This document shows, piece after piece, positions 29,801-38,804 of a stretch of 64,000 bases of DNA. A program made the position numbers and the translations under genes. How positions within the stretch are numbered: the stretch's first letter is position 1; each line of letters begins with the position of its first letter. The notes below the pieces were generated by a model. That model saw only the letters and a program-made list of their open reading frames with translations. It did not search any database and had not been told where the DNA came from. Source of the stretch: Pseudomonas sp. HN11 (GTDB lineage: Bacteria; Pseudomonadota; Gammaproteobacteria; Pseudomonadales; Pseudomonadaceae); the NCBI RefSeq assembly GCF_021390155.1, contig NZ_CP089985.1, positions 4,661,001-4,725,000 on the forward strand. Reading direction: 5' to 3'.

Positions 29801-32065
29801 TCAGCGCGCGGTAATTTTCCACGCACGGTGGATCTTCGCGTTACGCGCAAAATCCGGATCGATGGTCTTGTCGCTGATCTCCTCGACCGCATAGCGTTCG
29901 CTGAGGTTGTCCTCCAGCGCGAACTTGCGGAAGTTGTTCGAGAAGTACAACACGCCACCCGGCGCCAGGCGCGCCATGGCCAGGTCGAGCAACTGCACGT
30001 GGTCACGCTGCACGTCGAAGATGCCTTCCATGCGCTTGGAGTTGGAGAAGGTCGGCGGGTCGATGAAGATCAGGTCGAACTCATCGCGGCTGGCCTCCAG
30101 CCACGCTATCACGTCACCCTGTTCCAGGCGGTTCTTGTCGGAGAAACCGTTAAGGGAGAAGTTGCGACGCGCCCAGTCCAGATAGGTCTTGGACAGGTCG
30201 ACACTGGTGGTGCTGCGCGCCCCGCCCTTGGCCGCGTGCACACTGGCGGTGGCGGTGTAGCAATACAGGTTGAGGAAACGCTTGCCGGCCGCTTCTTTCT
30301 GGATGCGCAGGCGCATTGGACGGTGGTCGAGGAACAGGCCGGTGTCCAGGTAATCGGTGAGGTTGACCAGCAACTTCACGCCGCCTTCGCTGACTTCGGT
30401 GAATTTGCCTTGAGCACTCTGGCGCTCGTACTGCTTGGTACCGCTCTGACGCTCACGACGCTTGACCACCACGCGGCTCTTGTCGATGTTCAGCGCCTGG
30501 GGAATTGCGGCCAGCGCATCGAACATACGCGCGGAGGCTTTTTCCGGGTCGATGGATTTCGGCGCAGCGTATTCCTGCACATGGACCCAGTCGTGGTACA
30601 GGTCGATGGCCATGGAGTATTCCGGCATGTCGGCATCGTACACGCGGTAGCAATCCACACCTTCGCGCTTGGCCCACTTGCCCAGCAGCTTGAGGTTCTT
30701 CTGCAGACGGTTGGCGAACATCTGCCCGCCTTCACTCAGGCGCGCTTGCTCGACCACAGGCGCCGGTGCAGGTTTGATCGGGTTGCCGTTCTTGTTGTAC
30801 TGGCGTTCTTGCGGCTCGGCCGGGGCTTGGTCGTAAGCGGCTTGCTCACGTTCAGCCTGGCGCTGCTCCGGGGTGCGACGCTCGCCGGTGACGAACTGGT
30901 CCGGATTGACCTTGATCAACAGCAGCTTGCACGGCAACGCGCCGTTCCAGAACGAATACTGTTTGTGGCTGCGGATGCCCATGCGCTTGCCCAGGTCCGG
31001 CGCGCCGGTGAACACCGCCGCTTCCCAGCCCATGCACGCCTGGCGCAGACGCTCGCCGAGGTTCTGATAGAGGTACAACAGGCTGGCTTCGTCACCCAGA
31101 CGCTCGCCGTATGGCGGGTTGCAGATGACCAGGCCTTTCTGGTTCTGGTCCGGGCGCGGTTCAAAGGTGCCGACCTCACCCTGGTACACCTTGATCCAGT
31201 GACTCAGGCCTGCGCGTTCAATGTTGTTGCGCGCGGGCTGGATCAGGCGTGGATCGGCTTCGTAGCCACGGATCCATAGCGGCGGCTTGTTCATGCCGAT
31301 GGCGGCGCGTTCAGCCGCTTCTGTGTGCAGTTTCTTCCACAGCGCCGGGACGTGACCCAGCCAGGTGGTGAAGCCCCACAATTCGCGATTCAGGTTGGGC
31401 GCCATGTCGGCTGCGATCATTGCGCCTTCGACCAGGAAGGTACCCACGCCGCACATCGGGTCGCTCAGCGCGCCGCCTTCAGCGGCAATACGCGGCCAAC
31501 CGGCACGGATCAGAATCGCGGCCGCCAGGTTTTCCTTCAACGGTGCCGCGCCCTGCTGCAGGCGATAACCGCGCTGGTGCAGGCTGTGGCCGGACAGGTC
31601 GAGGGACAGGATGGCTTCGCCACGGTCCAGACGCAGGTGGATGCGCAGGTCCGGGTTGATCTTGTCGATGGACGGGCGTTCACCGGTCGGGGTACGCAGC
31701 TTGTCGACAATCGCATCCTTGACCTTCAGCGCGCCGAAGTGGGTGTTGTCGATACCCGAGCCGTGGCCGCTGAATTCAACGGCCAGGGTGCCATCCGGGA
31801 CCATGTGGTCGGCCCACTCGATATCCAGCACACCGTGGTAGAGGTCTTCGGCGTCCTTCATCGGGAAGCGCTTGAGCACCAGCAGCACGCGGTTGGCCAG
31901 GCGTGACCAGAGACACAGGCGGTAGGCGGTTTCCATGTCGGCCATGCCGCGCACAGCCGAGGTGTGCTCACGGGCTTCCTCAAGGCCAAGCCCGACGGCT
32001 TCCTCGATCAGCAGGCCTTCGAGGCCCTTGGGGCAGGTGAGGAAGAGTTCAAAACGGTCCGACAT
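29801..32065 (-). CDS. rlmL: Bifunctional 23S rRNA methyltransferase RlmKL
   Basis: This fused enzyme methylates G2445 (N2) and G2069 (N7) of 23S rRNA. The product is about 754 residues. It contains an N-terminal THUMP domain, a RlmL-type methyltransferase with the NPPYGERL catalytic motif near residue 310, a linker rich in Gln and Pro, and a C-terminal RlmK domain with DPPTFSNSKRM. The start at 32065 (MSDRFELFLTCPKGLE) agrees with the family N-terminus; the open frame extends another 72 codons upstream without support. The gene is divergent from rmf. Confidence 0.95.
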   Translation of the reverse strand: MSDRFELFLTCPKGLEGLLIEEAVGLGLEEAREHTSAVRGMADMETAYRLCLWSRLANRVLLVLKRFPMKDAEDLYHGVLDIEWADHMVPDGTLAVEFSGHGSGIDNTHFGALKVKDAIVDKLRTPTGERPSIDKINPDLRIHLRLDRGEAILSLDLSGHSLHQRGYRLQQGAAPLKENLAAAILIRAGWPRIAAEGGALSDPMCGVGTFLVEGAMIAADMAPNLNRELWGFTTWLGHVPALWKKLHTEAAERAAIGMNKPPLWIRGYEADPRLIQPARNNIERAGLSHWIKVYQGEVGTFEPRPDQNQKGLVICNPPYGERLGDEASLLYLYQNLGERLRQACMGWEAAVFTGAPDLGKRMGIRSHKQYSFWNGALPCKLLLIKVNPDQFVTGERRTPEQRQAEREQAAYDQAPAEPQERQYNKNGNPIKPAPAPVVEQARLSEGGQMFANRLQKNLKLLGKWAKREGVDCYRVYDADMPEYSMAIDLYHDWVHVQEYAAPKSIDPEKASARMFDALAAIPQALNIDKSRVVVKRRERQSGTKQYERQSAQGKFTEVSEGGVKLLVNLTDYLDTGLFLDHRPMRLRIQKEAAGKRFLNLYCYTATASVHAAKGGARSTTSVDLSKTYLDWARRNFSLNGFSDKNRLEQGDVIAWLEASRDEFDLIFIDPPTFSNSKRMEGIFDVQRDHVQLLDLAMARLAPGGVLYFSNNFRKFALEDNLSERYAVEEISDKTIDPDFARNAKIHRAWKITAR

Positions 32066-32426
32066 GGGGCATTCCAGGCTTTTCAGCAATAAATGAACGG
32101 GCGACGCATCGCCGGCTCGGTTTTCAATCAAGCACTTTTCTTGAAGAGTGCTCGCGTGGCACGAATGTGCCATCCCACCCCGTCCAGCAGGCATTTGGGC
32201 CTTTATTGACGGGGCAGAAAGAGAATCTGACGTTACAAAAAGAAATATTCCGACCCTTCGTCGAATAATAACCGACTGCAACGGGCGGACATTCTCACTA
32301 AAGGATTAAACCCATCCTCTATGCAGGGTGCATCATAGCTGGCTTTGCCAGACAAATGGGGCGAAAAGCCATCCCAGCTTATGGCTATAGCATCGTTATC
32401 GTTACGTGCTTATGACAAAACGATCA

Positions 32427-32597
32427 TTGAATCCATGTGACCTATTGGTTAGAACTCAACACAGGTTGGCGCCGTAACGACGCCGACACATAGGCTCGCC
32501 ACGCCGGCAGCGAGCCCACCAACGGCAGAAAAACTCTGCCCGGCCTCGGACGGGGCCGAAGGATATCAAGACAGTCAACAAGTGAGGGAAACACCCT
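32427..32597 (+). promoter_or_regulatory. rmf promoter candidate and long structured leader
   Basis: The 532 bases between rlmKL and rmf contain no gene. A possible sigma-70 promoter has TTGAAT at 32427-32432 and TTAGAA at 32449-32454 with a 16-base spacer. The leader of about 135 bases after it has several G/C hairpins, for example GCTCGC/GCGAGC near 32490-32515, and ends in GAGGG just before the rmf ATG. The promoter call is tentative; rmf is growth-phase controlled in other bacteria. Confidence 0.35.
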
Positions 32598-32813
32598 ATG
32601 AGAAGACTTAAGCGTGATCCGTTGGAAAGAGCATTTTTACGCGGATATCAATATGGCGTTCATGGCAAATCCCGTGAGCTTTGCCCATTTACTCTACCGT
32701 CGGTACGCCAAGCCTGGATCAACGGCTGGCGAGAAGGACGCGGCGACAACTGGGACGGTATGACTGGCACTGCGGGCATCCACAGACTCAACGAACTTCA
32801 CGCCGTCGGCTAA
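32598..32813 (+). CDS. rmf: Ribosome modulation factor
   Basis: This 71-residue basic protein matches ribosome modulation factor over its length (MRRLKRDPLERAFLRGYQYG and the WINGWREGRGDNWDG centre). The protein dimerises 70S ribosomes into inactive 100S particles in stationary phase. GAGGG precedes the start by about 10 bases. An intrinsic terminator follows about 90 bases later. The flanking genes rlmKL and pyrD are as expected. Confidence 0.96.
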   Translation: MRRLKRDPLERAFLRGYQYGVHGKSRELCPFTLPSVRQAWINGWREGRGDNWDGMTGTAGIHRLNELHAVG

Positions 32814-32898
32814 TCAAGGGCAACTTATTCCGACACCACCTTTGAATTTGTAACGACTTACCATGCGCGCCCCATCCGGGCGGCGGGCTTCGGCCCAG

Positions 32899-32924
32899 GG
32901 GGCTCCTTAAGGGAGCCCTTTTTA
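32899..32924 (+). terminator. Intrinsic terminator after rmf
   Basis: A GGGCTCC/GGGAGCCC stem with a TTAA loop is followed by TTTTT on the plus strand. It lies between the convergent genes rmf and pyrD. Confidence 0.85.
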
Positions 32925-32935
32925 ATGGGCGCGGG

Positions 32936-33961
32936 TCAGGCTTTTGGCAGTGCCGCGATTGCGTCCACCGACTGGCGGATGAGCGCCGGGCCCTTGTAGA
33001 TAAACCCGGAGTACAACTGCACCAGGCTGGCACCTGCGGCGATCTTCTCGGCCGCATGCTTGCCTTCGGTGATGCCACCGGCGGCGATGATCGGCAGACG
33101 CCCCGCCAGTTCAGCCGCCAACACCCTGACAATATGAGTGCTCTGCTCACGCACCGGCGCACCGGACAGACCGCCCGCCTCGTCGCCATGGGCCAGGCCC
33201 TCGACACCCACGCGGCTGAGGGTGGTGTTGGTCGCGATCACCGCGTCCATGCCCGAGTCCACCAAGGCCTGGGCGACCAGGACGGTCTCTTCATCGCTCA
33301 TGTCCGGTGCAATCTTGATTGCCAACGGTACGCGCTTGCCATGACGAACGGCCAGGTCTTCCTGGCGCTGGCGCAAGGCTTCGAGCAGTTGCTTGAGGGA
33401 ATCACCGAACTGCAGGCTGCGCAGCCCCGGAGTATTGGGCGAGCTGACGTTGACCGTGACATAGCTGGCGTAGGCGTAGACCTTGTCCAGGCAGATCAGG
33501 TAATCGTCCACTGCACGCTCAACCGGCGTATCGAAGTTCTTGCCGATATTGATGCCCAGGATGCCCTTGTACTTCGCTGCCTGAACCCGCGACAGCAGAT
33601 GATCAACGCCCAGGTTGTTGAAGCCCATGCGGTTGATGATCGCCTCGGCTTCCGGCAAGCGGAAGATACGTGGCTTGGGGTTGCCCGGCTGGGGTCGTGG
33701 AGTCACGGTGCCGATTTCGACAAAACCAAAACCCAGCTGTGCAAAGCCATCGATGGCCGCACCGTTTTTATCCAGGCCAGCCGCCAACCCAACCGGGTTG
33801 GGGAAATCGAGCCCCATCACCGATACCGGCATTTTTGCCGGCGCCTTGCATACCAGGCCATTGAGCCCCAGGCGGCCACCAGCCCCGATCAGGTCCAGGG
33901 ACAGATCGTGGGAGGTTTCCGGAGAGAGTTTGAACAACAGCTGGCGGGCCAGGGTATACAT
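32936..33961 (-). CDS. pyrD: Dihydroorotate dehydrogenase (quinone), class 2
   Basis: PyrD oxidises dihydroorotate to orotate in pyrimidine synthesis and passes electrons to membrane quinone. The 341-residue protein has the amphipathic N-terminal helix of class 2 enzymes ([20 protein letters not shown]), FMN-binding segments ([13 protein letters not shown] and [12 protein letters not shown]), the catalytic serine region ([11 protein letters not shown]), and the C-terminal glycine-rich phosphate site (IIAAGGI followed by [15 protein letters not shown]). It converges on rmf. Confidence 0.96.
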   Translation of the reverse strand: MYTLARQLLFKLSPETSHDLSLDLIGAGGRLGLNGLVCKAPAKMPVSVMGLDFPNPVGLAAGLDKNGAAIDGFAQLGFGFVEIGTVTPRPQPGNPKPRIFRLPEAEAIINRMGFNNLGVDHLLSRVQAAKYKGILGINIGKNFDTPVERAVDDYLICLDKVYAYASYVTVNVSSPNTPGLRSLQFGDSLKQLLEALRQRQEDLAVRHGKRVPLAIKIAPDMSDEETVLVAQALVDSGMDAVIATNTTLSRVGVEGLAHGDEAGGLSGAPVREQSTHIVRVLAAELAGRLPIIAAGGITEGKHAAEKIAAGASLVQLYSGFIYKGPALIRQSVDAIAALPKA

Positions 33962-34047
33962 GGGCGGGCTAGACTCGGATGGCGGCGAAAGGTGGCGGCG
34001 ATTATAGCCGGGGTGACAGCGCGCGCGCGAGGCATGAACCTCAATCG

Positions 34048-34509
34048 TCAGGAGCGTAACGCGACCAATTGCTCGTAATACGCCCAGATTTTCTCTGCGT
34101 ACCGCATGCGCAACGCCTCACGCTCCGGCCCGGAACCTGTCCCCACGTTGTAGGAACCTACCGCTGTCCAGTTGTAGCCAAATCGCTGGATGAACTCGGC
34201 GAGAATCGAAGCCCCCACCTCAACCGACAAGCAAGGTTCATTGATCAACCGGTCTTCGGTAATGCCCTGCTCGAGCAGGCGCGGCAGGTGGATGCTATTG
34301 ATCTGCATCAGGCCGATATCTCGAGTGCCATTACGGTTGGCATGATTCATCGCTTGTGCGCGATAACCCGACTCTACAGCGGCGATCGCTTGCAGCAACT
34401 CCGGCTCGATATTGTGGCGGTTGGCGACTTCCTCCCAACAATAGGCCAGCGCATGATTACTGACCAGCACCATACTCAACACCAACCCCCGGCTCCAGAA
34501 TCTAGCCAT
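34048..34509 (-). CDS. Lytic transglycosylase, IagB/IpgF-like
   Basis: This 153-residue secreted SLT-domain protein has a signal peptide ([19 protein letters not shown]). The catalytic Glu lies in [13 protein letters not shown], followed by [10 protein letters not shown] and the late YNVGTG motif. Its small size and close pairing with a HilA-like regulator match the IagB/IpgF transglycosylases that open peptidoglycan for type III secretion. Its start overlaps the end of the regulator gene by eight bases, so the two are one transcription unit. No other apparatus genes are near except the secretin. Confidence 0.85.
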   Translation of the reverse strand: MARFWSRGLVLSMVLVSNHALAYCWEEVANRHNIEPELLQAIAAVESGYRAQAMNHANRNGTRDIGLMQINSIHLPRLLEQGITEDRLINEPCLSVEVGASILAEFIQRFGYNWTAVGSYNVGTGSGPEREALRMRYAEKIWAYYEQLVALRS

Positions 34510-34909
34510 GTCTCACCGCGCCCTGACTGACTTGGCCGCAGGCCGAACACACATGCTCCACACGACCGGTCCCATGGCCGCCTTGCGTCCTCACCCTGCA
34601 GGTAAAGCGATAACCCCGACCATAGATCGTCTTGATAAACCCCTTGTCGGCGCCAAGGTACTTGCGCAACGAGTAGATGCAGCGTGTCAGCGATTCTTCG
34701 GCGACCTCTCCCCGAGGCCACGCCAGCTCCAGCAGGCGATCCTTGGTCATCAACACGCCACCGGACACCAGCAGCAGCCGTAATACCTGCCACTCCTTGG
34801 GCGGCAGTTGAACATCCGAACCCTCGCCAGTCAGACGACCATCGCCATGCAGGGTCCAGCATGCAAAAAACAGGGAGGTCGTCGCTCCTTCGTTATCCGC
34901 GACGGCCAT
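34502..34909 (-). CDS. HilA-like winged-helix DNA-binding protein
   Basis: This 135-residue protein is made almost entirely of an OmpR/PhoB-type DNA-binding domain (residues about 20-105: LPPKEWQVLRLLL, LLELAWPRGEVAEESLTRCIYSLRKYL and IKTIYGRGYRF). It has no receiver domain and no membrane segment. HilA of Salmonella carries the same domain at its N-terminus but is about 550 residues with a TPR region, so this is either a short homologue or a truncated one. The C-terminal tail has a CSAC pair of unknown meaning. It overlaps the downstream transglycosylase gene. Confidence 0.8.
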   Translation of the reverse strand: MAVADNEGATTSLFFACWTLHGDGRLTGEGSDVQLPPKEWQVLRLLLVSGGVLMTKDRLLELAWPRGEVAEESLTRCIYSLRKYLGADKGFIKTIYGRGYRFTCRVRTQGGHGTGRVEHVCSACGQVSQGAVRHG

Positions 34910-35146
34910 TGTTACCTCGGTATTCGACTACTGACATCAAAGTCCTCATTTCCATTGCTGGCTCAAGCCTCCCCACCTGCGCGACTATAAAAACTTGCCG
35001 CACAACTCTCAGTAGGAAAAAACCTATACGCCCAGCGTTTTATAGAACTATGCAGTAAGACGTTTCGTCATCGATTATCCCTGGCACCTGCGCCAGATCA
35101 GTCAGTCCTGTGGAAAAACCTCCAGATATATGGGCTAACGCCTGGT
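34910..35146. other. Intergenic region between the HilA-like gene and the secretin gene
   Basis: These 237 bases are more A/T-rich than their surroundings. They hold no supported gene, only short spurious frames. They probably contain the promoter of the HilA-like/transglycosylase pair; no box could be called with confidence. Confidence 0.4.
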
Positions 35147-36586
35147 TCACGGTGAGAGAGTGCGCAAAGGCCTTACAAACGCCCGTTGAACACGCTCGTA
35201 TTGTGTAGCCGTCAAGGGAGGAGGCCCGGCCCCCCGGATGGGCTCGTCAAACTCGCTGCCCACGGCTCTGGCCTGTATCACAAACAGGCGCACTTGGGCC
35301 GGCGCAGCAGCCCCCTGCCCCTCTGAATCTCGTTGAAAGGCGCCCAGCCAGAGGCGCCGGCCCTGAGGCAAACGAACTACACTGTTGACGGCCACTCGGC
35401 CCACCCCCATGTTTTTGCCACGTCGCCCCGCCTCACGCATCTGGCGGCCGTCCTCAATATCCAGGCGCATCTCGATCTGGTTAGCTTCGACAAAACGCGG
35501 TAGTACGCTGACCTGGGCGCCATAACGCACCGGTTTCCACTCAGTTGGCTCACTTGCGGGGGGCGGCAGATAAAACGTGTGATTATCCTGAAACACCGCG
35601 GGAACATTCTCCTGGGTGAGAATCACCGGCAACGTCGTCACCCTGGCTCGTCGACGACGCTCCAATGCACCGATCCTGGTCATGAGATGGCTATCATCCA
35701 GCGGCGCCAGGACTCGCGAGGTCGATACCTTGGCGTCCTCACCCCAGTCCAGGCCCAGCTTTTTCAATTGTTCACGCTCCACATCCACCAGCCACAGCGA
35801 AACCTCGATCGAACGCTTGGGTATATCGAGCTCCGCCACCAATTTCTGGATAAAGCTGACCTGCGCGGGTTTACCCTTGATCAGCAGACTGTTGCTGTCC
35901 GGGTAGGCGATCACGCCCAGGCTCTTGTCGGCTAGCAAGCCCTTATGCTCGCTGGCCAGAAAAGTTTCGATCATCGAGGCCATCCCCGGAAGTGTGACCG
36001 GGTTGTCGCTCGTGCCGTATTGACGGTCCGCCACGTCGGTGTTGAACACTTGAACGACGCCAAAAGATTGCGTCCCCACGCGCAATTCAGACCTTTGTCG
36101 GTCCACCAATTGGGTCAGGCGCAGCACCTGATCGACATAGTTCGGTGGGCCGGACACGTAGAATGTTCGCCCTTCACTTTCACGCAAGGGATAGCGTGAC
36201 TCATCAAGACCCGAGCGGCGCATGAGGCTACGCAGCCTGTCGACGGAAATATGCCGCAAGGTCACCGCAGAGCTTTTTGCCTCGCCTGCGTCATAGACAT
36301 AAAGCGCTTGGCCGTTGCTGTACCAGATCAATCCTTGTTGCTGCGCCAGCGCCTCCAGGGTTTGTTGCGGCGCACCTAGGTCCAACGCGGCGCTGAGTCG
36401 TTTGCGTGCCACTTCGTGGCTGACAACGATGGGCAGCCCCATTGGCTCCGACAGCGCAGTAAATACGGTATGCAGGCTTTCGTCCTGTGCCTGATAAAGG
36501 TCACCCCGAGCAAGTCCACTTCCCAACAGCAGAACGACCAAAAGCAGCCAGAGGCGGGGCATCGTTGCAAGTAAGTCGACGGACAC
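35147..36586 (-). CDS. sctC: Type III secretion outer-membrane secretin, InvG/SctC-like
   Basis: This 479-residue protein has a signal peptide (PRLWLLLVVLLLGSGLARG) and N0/N1 ring-building domains that read very like Salmonella InvG (GLIWYSNGQALYVYD, RSGLDESRYPLR, TFYVSGPPNYVDQV). A secretin core lies in the C-terminal half (ARVTTLPVILTQENVPAVF, then YGAQVSVLPRFVEANQI). InvG is about 560 residues, so this one is short. A GTG start at 36586 has AGGA upstream; ATG at 36562 is the alternative. It stands alone: no ATPase, export-gate or needle genes lie on either side, only nasS and the HilA-like gene. Confidence 0.85.
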   Translation of the reverse strand: MSVDLLATMPRLWLLLVVLLLGSGLARGDLYQAQDESLHTVFTALSEPMGLPIVVSHEVARKRLSAALDLGAPQQTLEALAQQQGLIWYSNGQALYVYDAGEAKSSAVTLRHISVDRLRSLMRRSGLDESRYPLRESEGRTFYVSGPPNYVDQVLRLTQLVDRQRSELRVGTQSFGVVQVFNTDVADRQYGTSDNPVTLPGMASMIETFLASEHKGLLADKSLGVIAYPDSNSLLIKGKPAQVSFIQKLVAELDIPKRSIEVSLWLVDVEREQLKKLGLDWGEDAKVSTSRVLAPLDDSHLMTRIGALERRRRARVTTLPVILTQENVPAVFQDNHTFYLPPPASEPTEWKPVRYGAQVSVLPRFVEANQIEMRLDIEDGRQMREAGRRGKNMGVGRVAVNSVVRLPQGRRLWLGAFQRDSEGQGAAAPAQVRLFVIQARAVGSEFDEPIRGAGPPPLTATQYERVQRAFVRPLRTLSP

Positions 36587-36831
36587 CGTTGGGTTCCTGA
36601 GCGTTCTGGCATAGAAGGGGCCGCCATACTGAAAGGCCGCTCGGTTTCAATCTTGATGGAAAGGTGACGGCGGCCCACGCCTCCCCCGTGGCATGTGCCT
36701 TGCTATGAACTCTGTATCAGAGCACGCGCCAACGGCGGAGCGAGCTTACGGACAAAGGCGTCGTTACTCGCATGGGCTTACATCGCCATCTGAGGGAACG
36801 ACGTTTTTTTTGAAAGAAAAGGTAGGTGTTG

Positions 36832-38058
36832 ATGAACGATTCGGTTGGCAAAAGCCCGATGAACGACCCGCTGGCCTGGGTCAACGGCAGTGATGCCCCG
36901 GAAAAGAGCAGCCTCGACCTTGGCTTCATGGCCTTGAGCGACTGCGCTTCGATGGTGGTGGCGGCCACCCAGGGCTTCGCTCAACCCTATGGTCTGACCT
37001 TGAACCTCAAGCGCCAATCGTCCTGGGCCAACCTGCGCGACAAACTGGTCAGCGGCGAACTGGACGCCGCCCACAGCCTGTACGGGCTGATCTACGCGGT
37101 GCACCTGGGCATCGGCGGTGTCGCGCCCACCGACATGGCCGTGCTGATGGGGCTCAACCAGAACGGCCAGAGCATCAACCTGTCCCACGCTTTGCAACAA
37201 CAAGGGGTGACCACTCCTGAGGCACTGGATCGCCACGTGCACCAAAGCCGAACAAAACTGACCTTCGCCCAGACTTTTCCCACAGGCACACATGCCATGT
37301 GGCTGTATTACTGGCTGGCGAGTCAAGGCATTCACCCGCTGCAGGACGTGGACAGCGTGGTGGTCCCGCCACCGCAAATGGTTGCGCACCTGCAGGCTGG
37401 GCGCATCGACGGATTTTGCGTCGGCGAGCCCTGGTGCGCCAGCGCGGTCAAGCAGGACCAAGGGTTTACCTTGGCAGCCACTCAGGCGATCTGGCCGGAC
37501 CACCCGGAAAAGGTGCTCGGCTGCACCCAGGCGTTCGTGGACCAGTATCCCAACACCGCGCGCGTTCTGGTAATGGCGATTCTGGAGGCCAGTCGGTTTA
37601 TCGAAGAGAGCCCTGAAAACCGCCGCTCCACCGCGCAATTGCTCAGCGGCCGCGAGTACCTGGACGCACCGCTCGACTGCATCGAACCGCGTCTGTCAGG
37701 GGCTTATGACGACGGCCTGGGCAACCAGTGGCAGGATCCCCACGCCCTGCGCTTTTTCGCAGGGGGTGAGGTGAACCTGCCCTACCTCTCCGATGGCATG
37801 TGGTTCATGACCCAGTTCCGGCGTTGGGGCCTTCTGCGCGAAGACCCGGACTACCTTGGCATTGCACGCCAGGTGCAGCAACTGGGGCTGTATCGCCAGG
37901 CAGCCGACGCCCTGGGCATCGAGTCGAAGGACCATGACATGCGCAGCAGCCAGTTGATCGACGGCAAAATCTGGGACGGTTCCGACCCTGCCGGGTATGC
38001 ACGCAGTTTCCGCCTGCATTCCATGGCCGATCTCACCCACCGCCAAGCCTCGCGCTGA
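36832..38058 (+). CDS. nasS: Nitrate sensor NasS (NrtA-like binding protein)
   Basis: This product of about 408 residues is related to the nitrate/bicarbonate-binding proteins NrtA and CmpA (DLGFMALSDCASMVVAATQG, DAAHSLYGLIYAVHLG, GFCVGEPWCASAVKQ). It lacks a signal peptide or Tat motif, which marks the cytoplasmic sensor NasS instead of a transport protein. In the NasS-NasT pair, NasS holds NasT inactive until nitrate or nitrite binds. ATG at 36832 has AGGT upstream. The gene is followed by nasT after 13 bases and opens the nitrate-assimilation cluster. Confidence 0.88.
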   Translation: MNDSVGKSPMNDPLAWVNGSDAPEKSSLDLGFMALSDCASMVVAATQGFAQPYGLTLNLKRQSSWANLRDKLVSGELDAAHSLYGLIYAVHLGIGGVAPTDMAVLMGLNQNGQSINLSHALQQQGVTTPEALDRHVHQSRTKLTFAQTFPTGTHAMWLYYWLASQGIHPLQDVDSVVVPPPQMVAHLQAGRIDGFCVGEPWCASAVKQDQGFTLAATQAIWPDHPEKVLGCTQAFVDQYPNTARVLVMAILEASRFIEESPENRRSTAQLLSGREYLDAPLDCIEPRLSGAYDDGLGNQWQDPHALRFFAGGEVNLPYLSDGMWFMTQFRRWGLLREDPDYLGIARQVQQLGLYRQAADALGIESKDHDMRSSQLIDGKIWDGSDPAGYARSFRLHSMADLTHRQASR

Positions 38059-38071
38059 CAGGAGGACTTCC

Positions 38072-38647
38072 ATGTTGCGAATCCTGTTGATCAACGATAC
38101 CCCGCGCAAGGTCGGCCGCCTCAGGAGTGCGCTGATCGAGGCGGGTTTTGAGGTCATCGATGAGTCCGGCTTGACGATTGACCTACCCGCACGCGTCGAA
38201 ACGGTGCGCCCGGACGTGATCCTGATCGATACCGAGTCACCCGGCCGTGATGTGATGGAGCAAGTGGTATTGGTCAGCCGCGACCAACCCCGTCCCATTG
38301 TGATGTTCACCGACGAACACGACCCGATCGTGATGCGTCAGGCGATCAAGTCCGGCGTCAGTGCCTACATCGTCGAAGGCATTCAGGCCCAGCGCCTGCA
38401 GCCGATCCTCGACGTGGCCATGGCGCGCTTCGAAAGCGACCAGGCCTTGCGCGCCCAACTGCATGCTCGGGACCAGCAGTTGGCCGAGCGCAAGCGCATC
38501 GAACTGGCCAAGGGCATGCTGATGAAAATGAAGGACTGCAATGAAGAAGAGGCCTACACCCTGATGCGCCGCCAGGCCATGAGTCGCCAGCAGAAACTGA
38601 TCCAGGTGGCGGAACAGATTATCGCCATGAGTGAGCTGCTCGGCTGA
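38072..38647 (+). CDS. nasT: ANTAR-domain response regulator and antiterminator NasT
   Basis: This 191-residue protein has an N-terminal receiver-like domain (MLRILLINDTPRKVG, with the acceptor-position Asp in VILIDTESPG) and a C-terminal ANTAR RNA-binding domain (RKRIELAKGMLMKMKDCNEEEAYTLM written here only in part, about residues 130-185). NasT binds paired hexaloop hairpins in nascent leader RNA and prevents termination. GGAGG lies seven bases before the start codon. A matching two-hairpin and terminator leader lies immediately downstream, before nasA. Confidence 0.93.
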   Translation: MLRILLINDTPRKVGRLRSALIEAGFEVIDESGLTIDLPARVETVRPDVILIDTESPGRDVMEQVVLVSRDQPRPIVMFTDEHDPIVMRQAIKSGVSAYIVEGIQAQRLQPILDVAMARFESDQALRAQLHARDQQLAERKRIELAKGMLMKMKDCNEEEAYTLMRRQAMSRQQKLIQVAEQIIAMSELLG

Positions 38648-38679
38648 GCTGGCGCAGCTCTTGCTAGGGAATCATCACA

Positions 38680-38761
38680 GGTAGCCAACGGCGGTTGCCC
38701 CTCCACGACAAAGACGTCGCACACCCGGTTTGCCCTCGCGAACCCGGTGGCGGCGTTTTTT
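38680..38761 (+). promoter_or_regulatory. ANTAR-responsive antitermination leader of nasA
   Basis: Hairpin P1 (38680-38699) pairs GGTAGCC with GGTTGCC around the hexaloop AACGGC. Hairpin P2 (38706-38719) pairs CGAC with GTCG around the hexaloop AAAGAC. Both loops have A in position 1 and G in position 4, the rule known for ANTAR targets, and six bases separate the stems. A long terminator follows: ACGTCGC (38714-38720) pairs with GCGGCGT (38750-38756), enclosing GGTTTGC/GCGAACC, then a T run to 38761. The left arm of the terminator overlaps the right arm of P2, so the two structures exclude one another. Confidence 0.85.
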
Positions 38762-38804
38762 CGTTTTGGCCTTCTTACAAGACTCCCAACCGTTGAGGTG
38801 CGTG

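Noticed and set aside
36832..38058. Nitrate ABC-transporter binding protein NrtA
   Set aside because: No signal peptide or Tat motif is present, there are no permease or ATPase genes, and nasT follows directly; NasS fits better.
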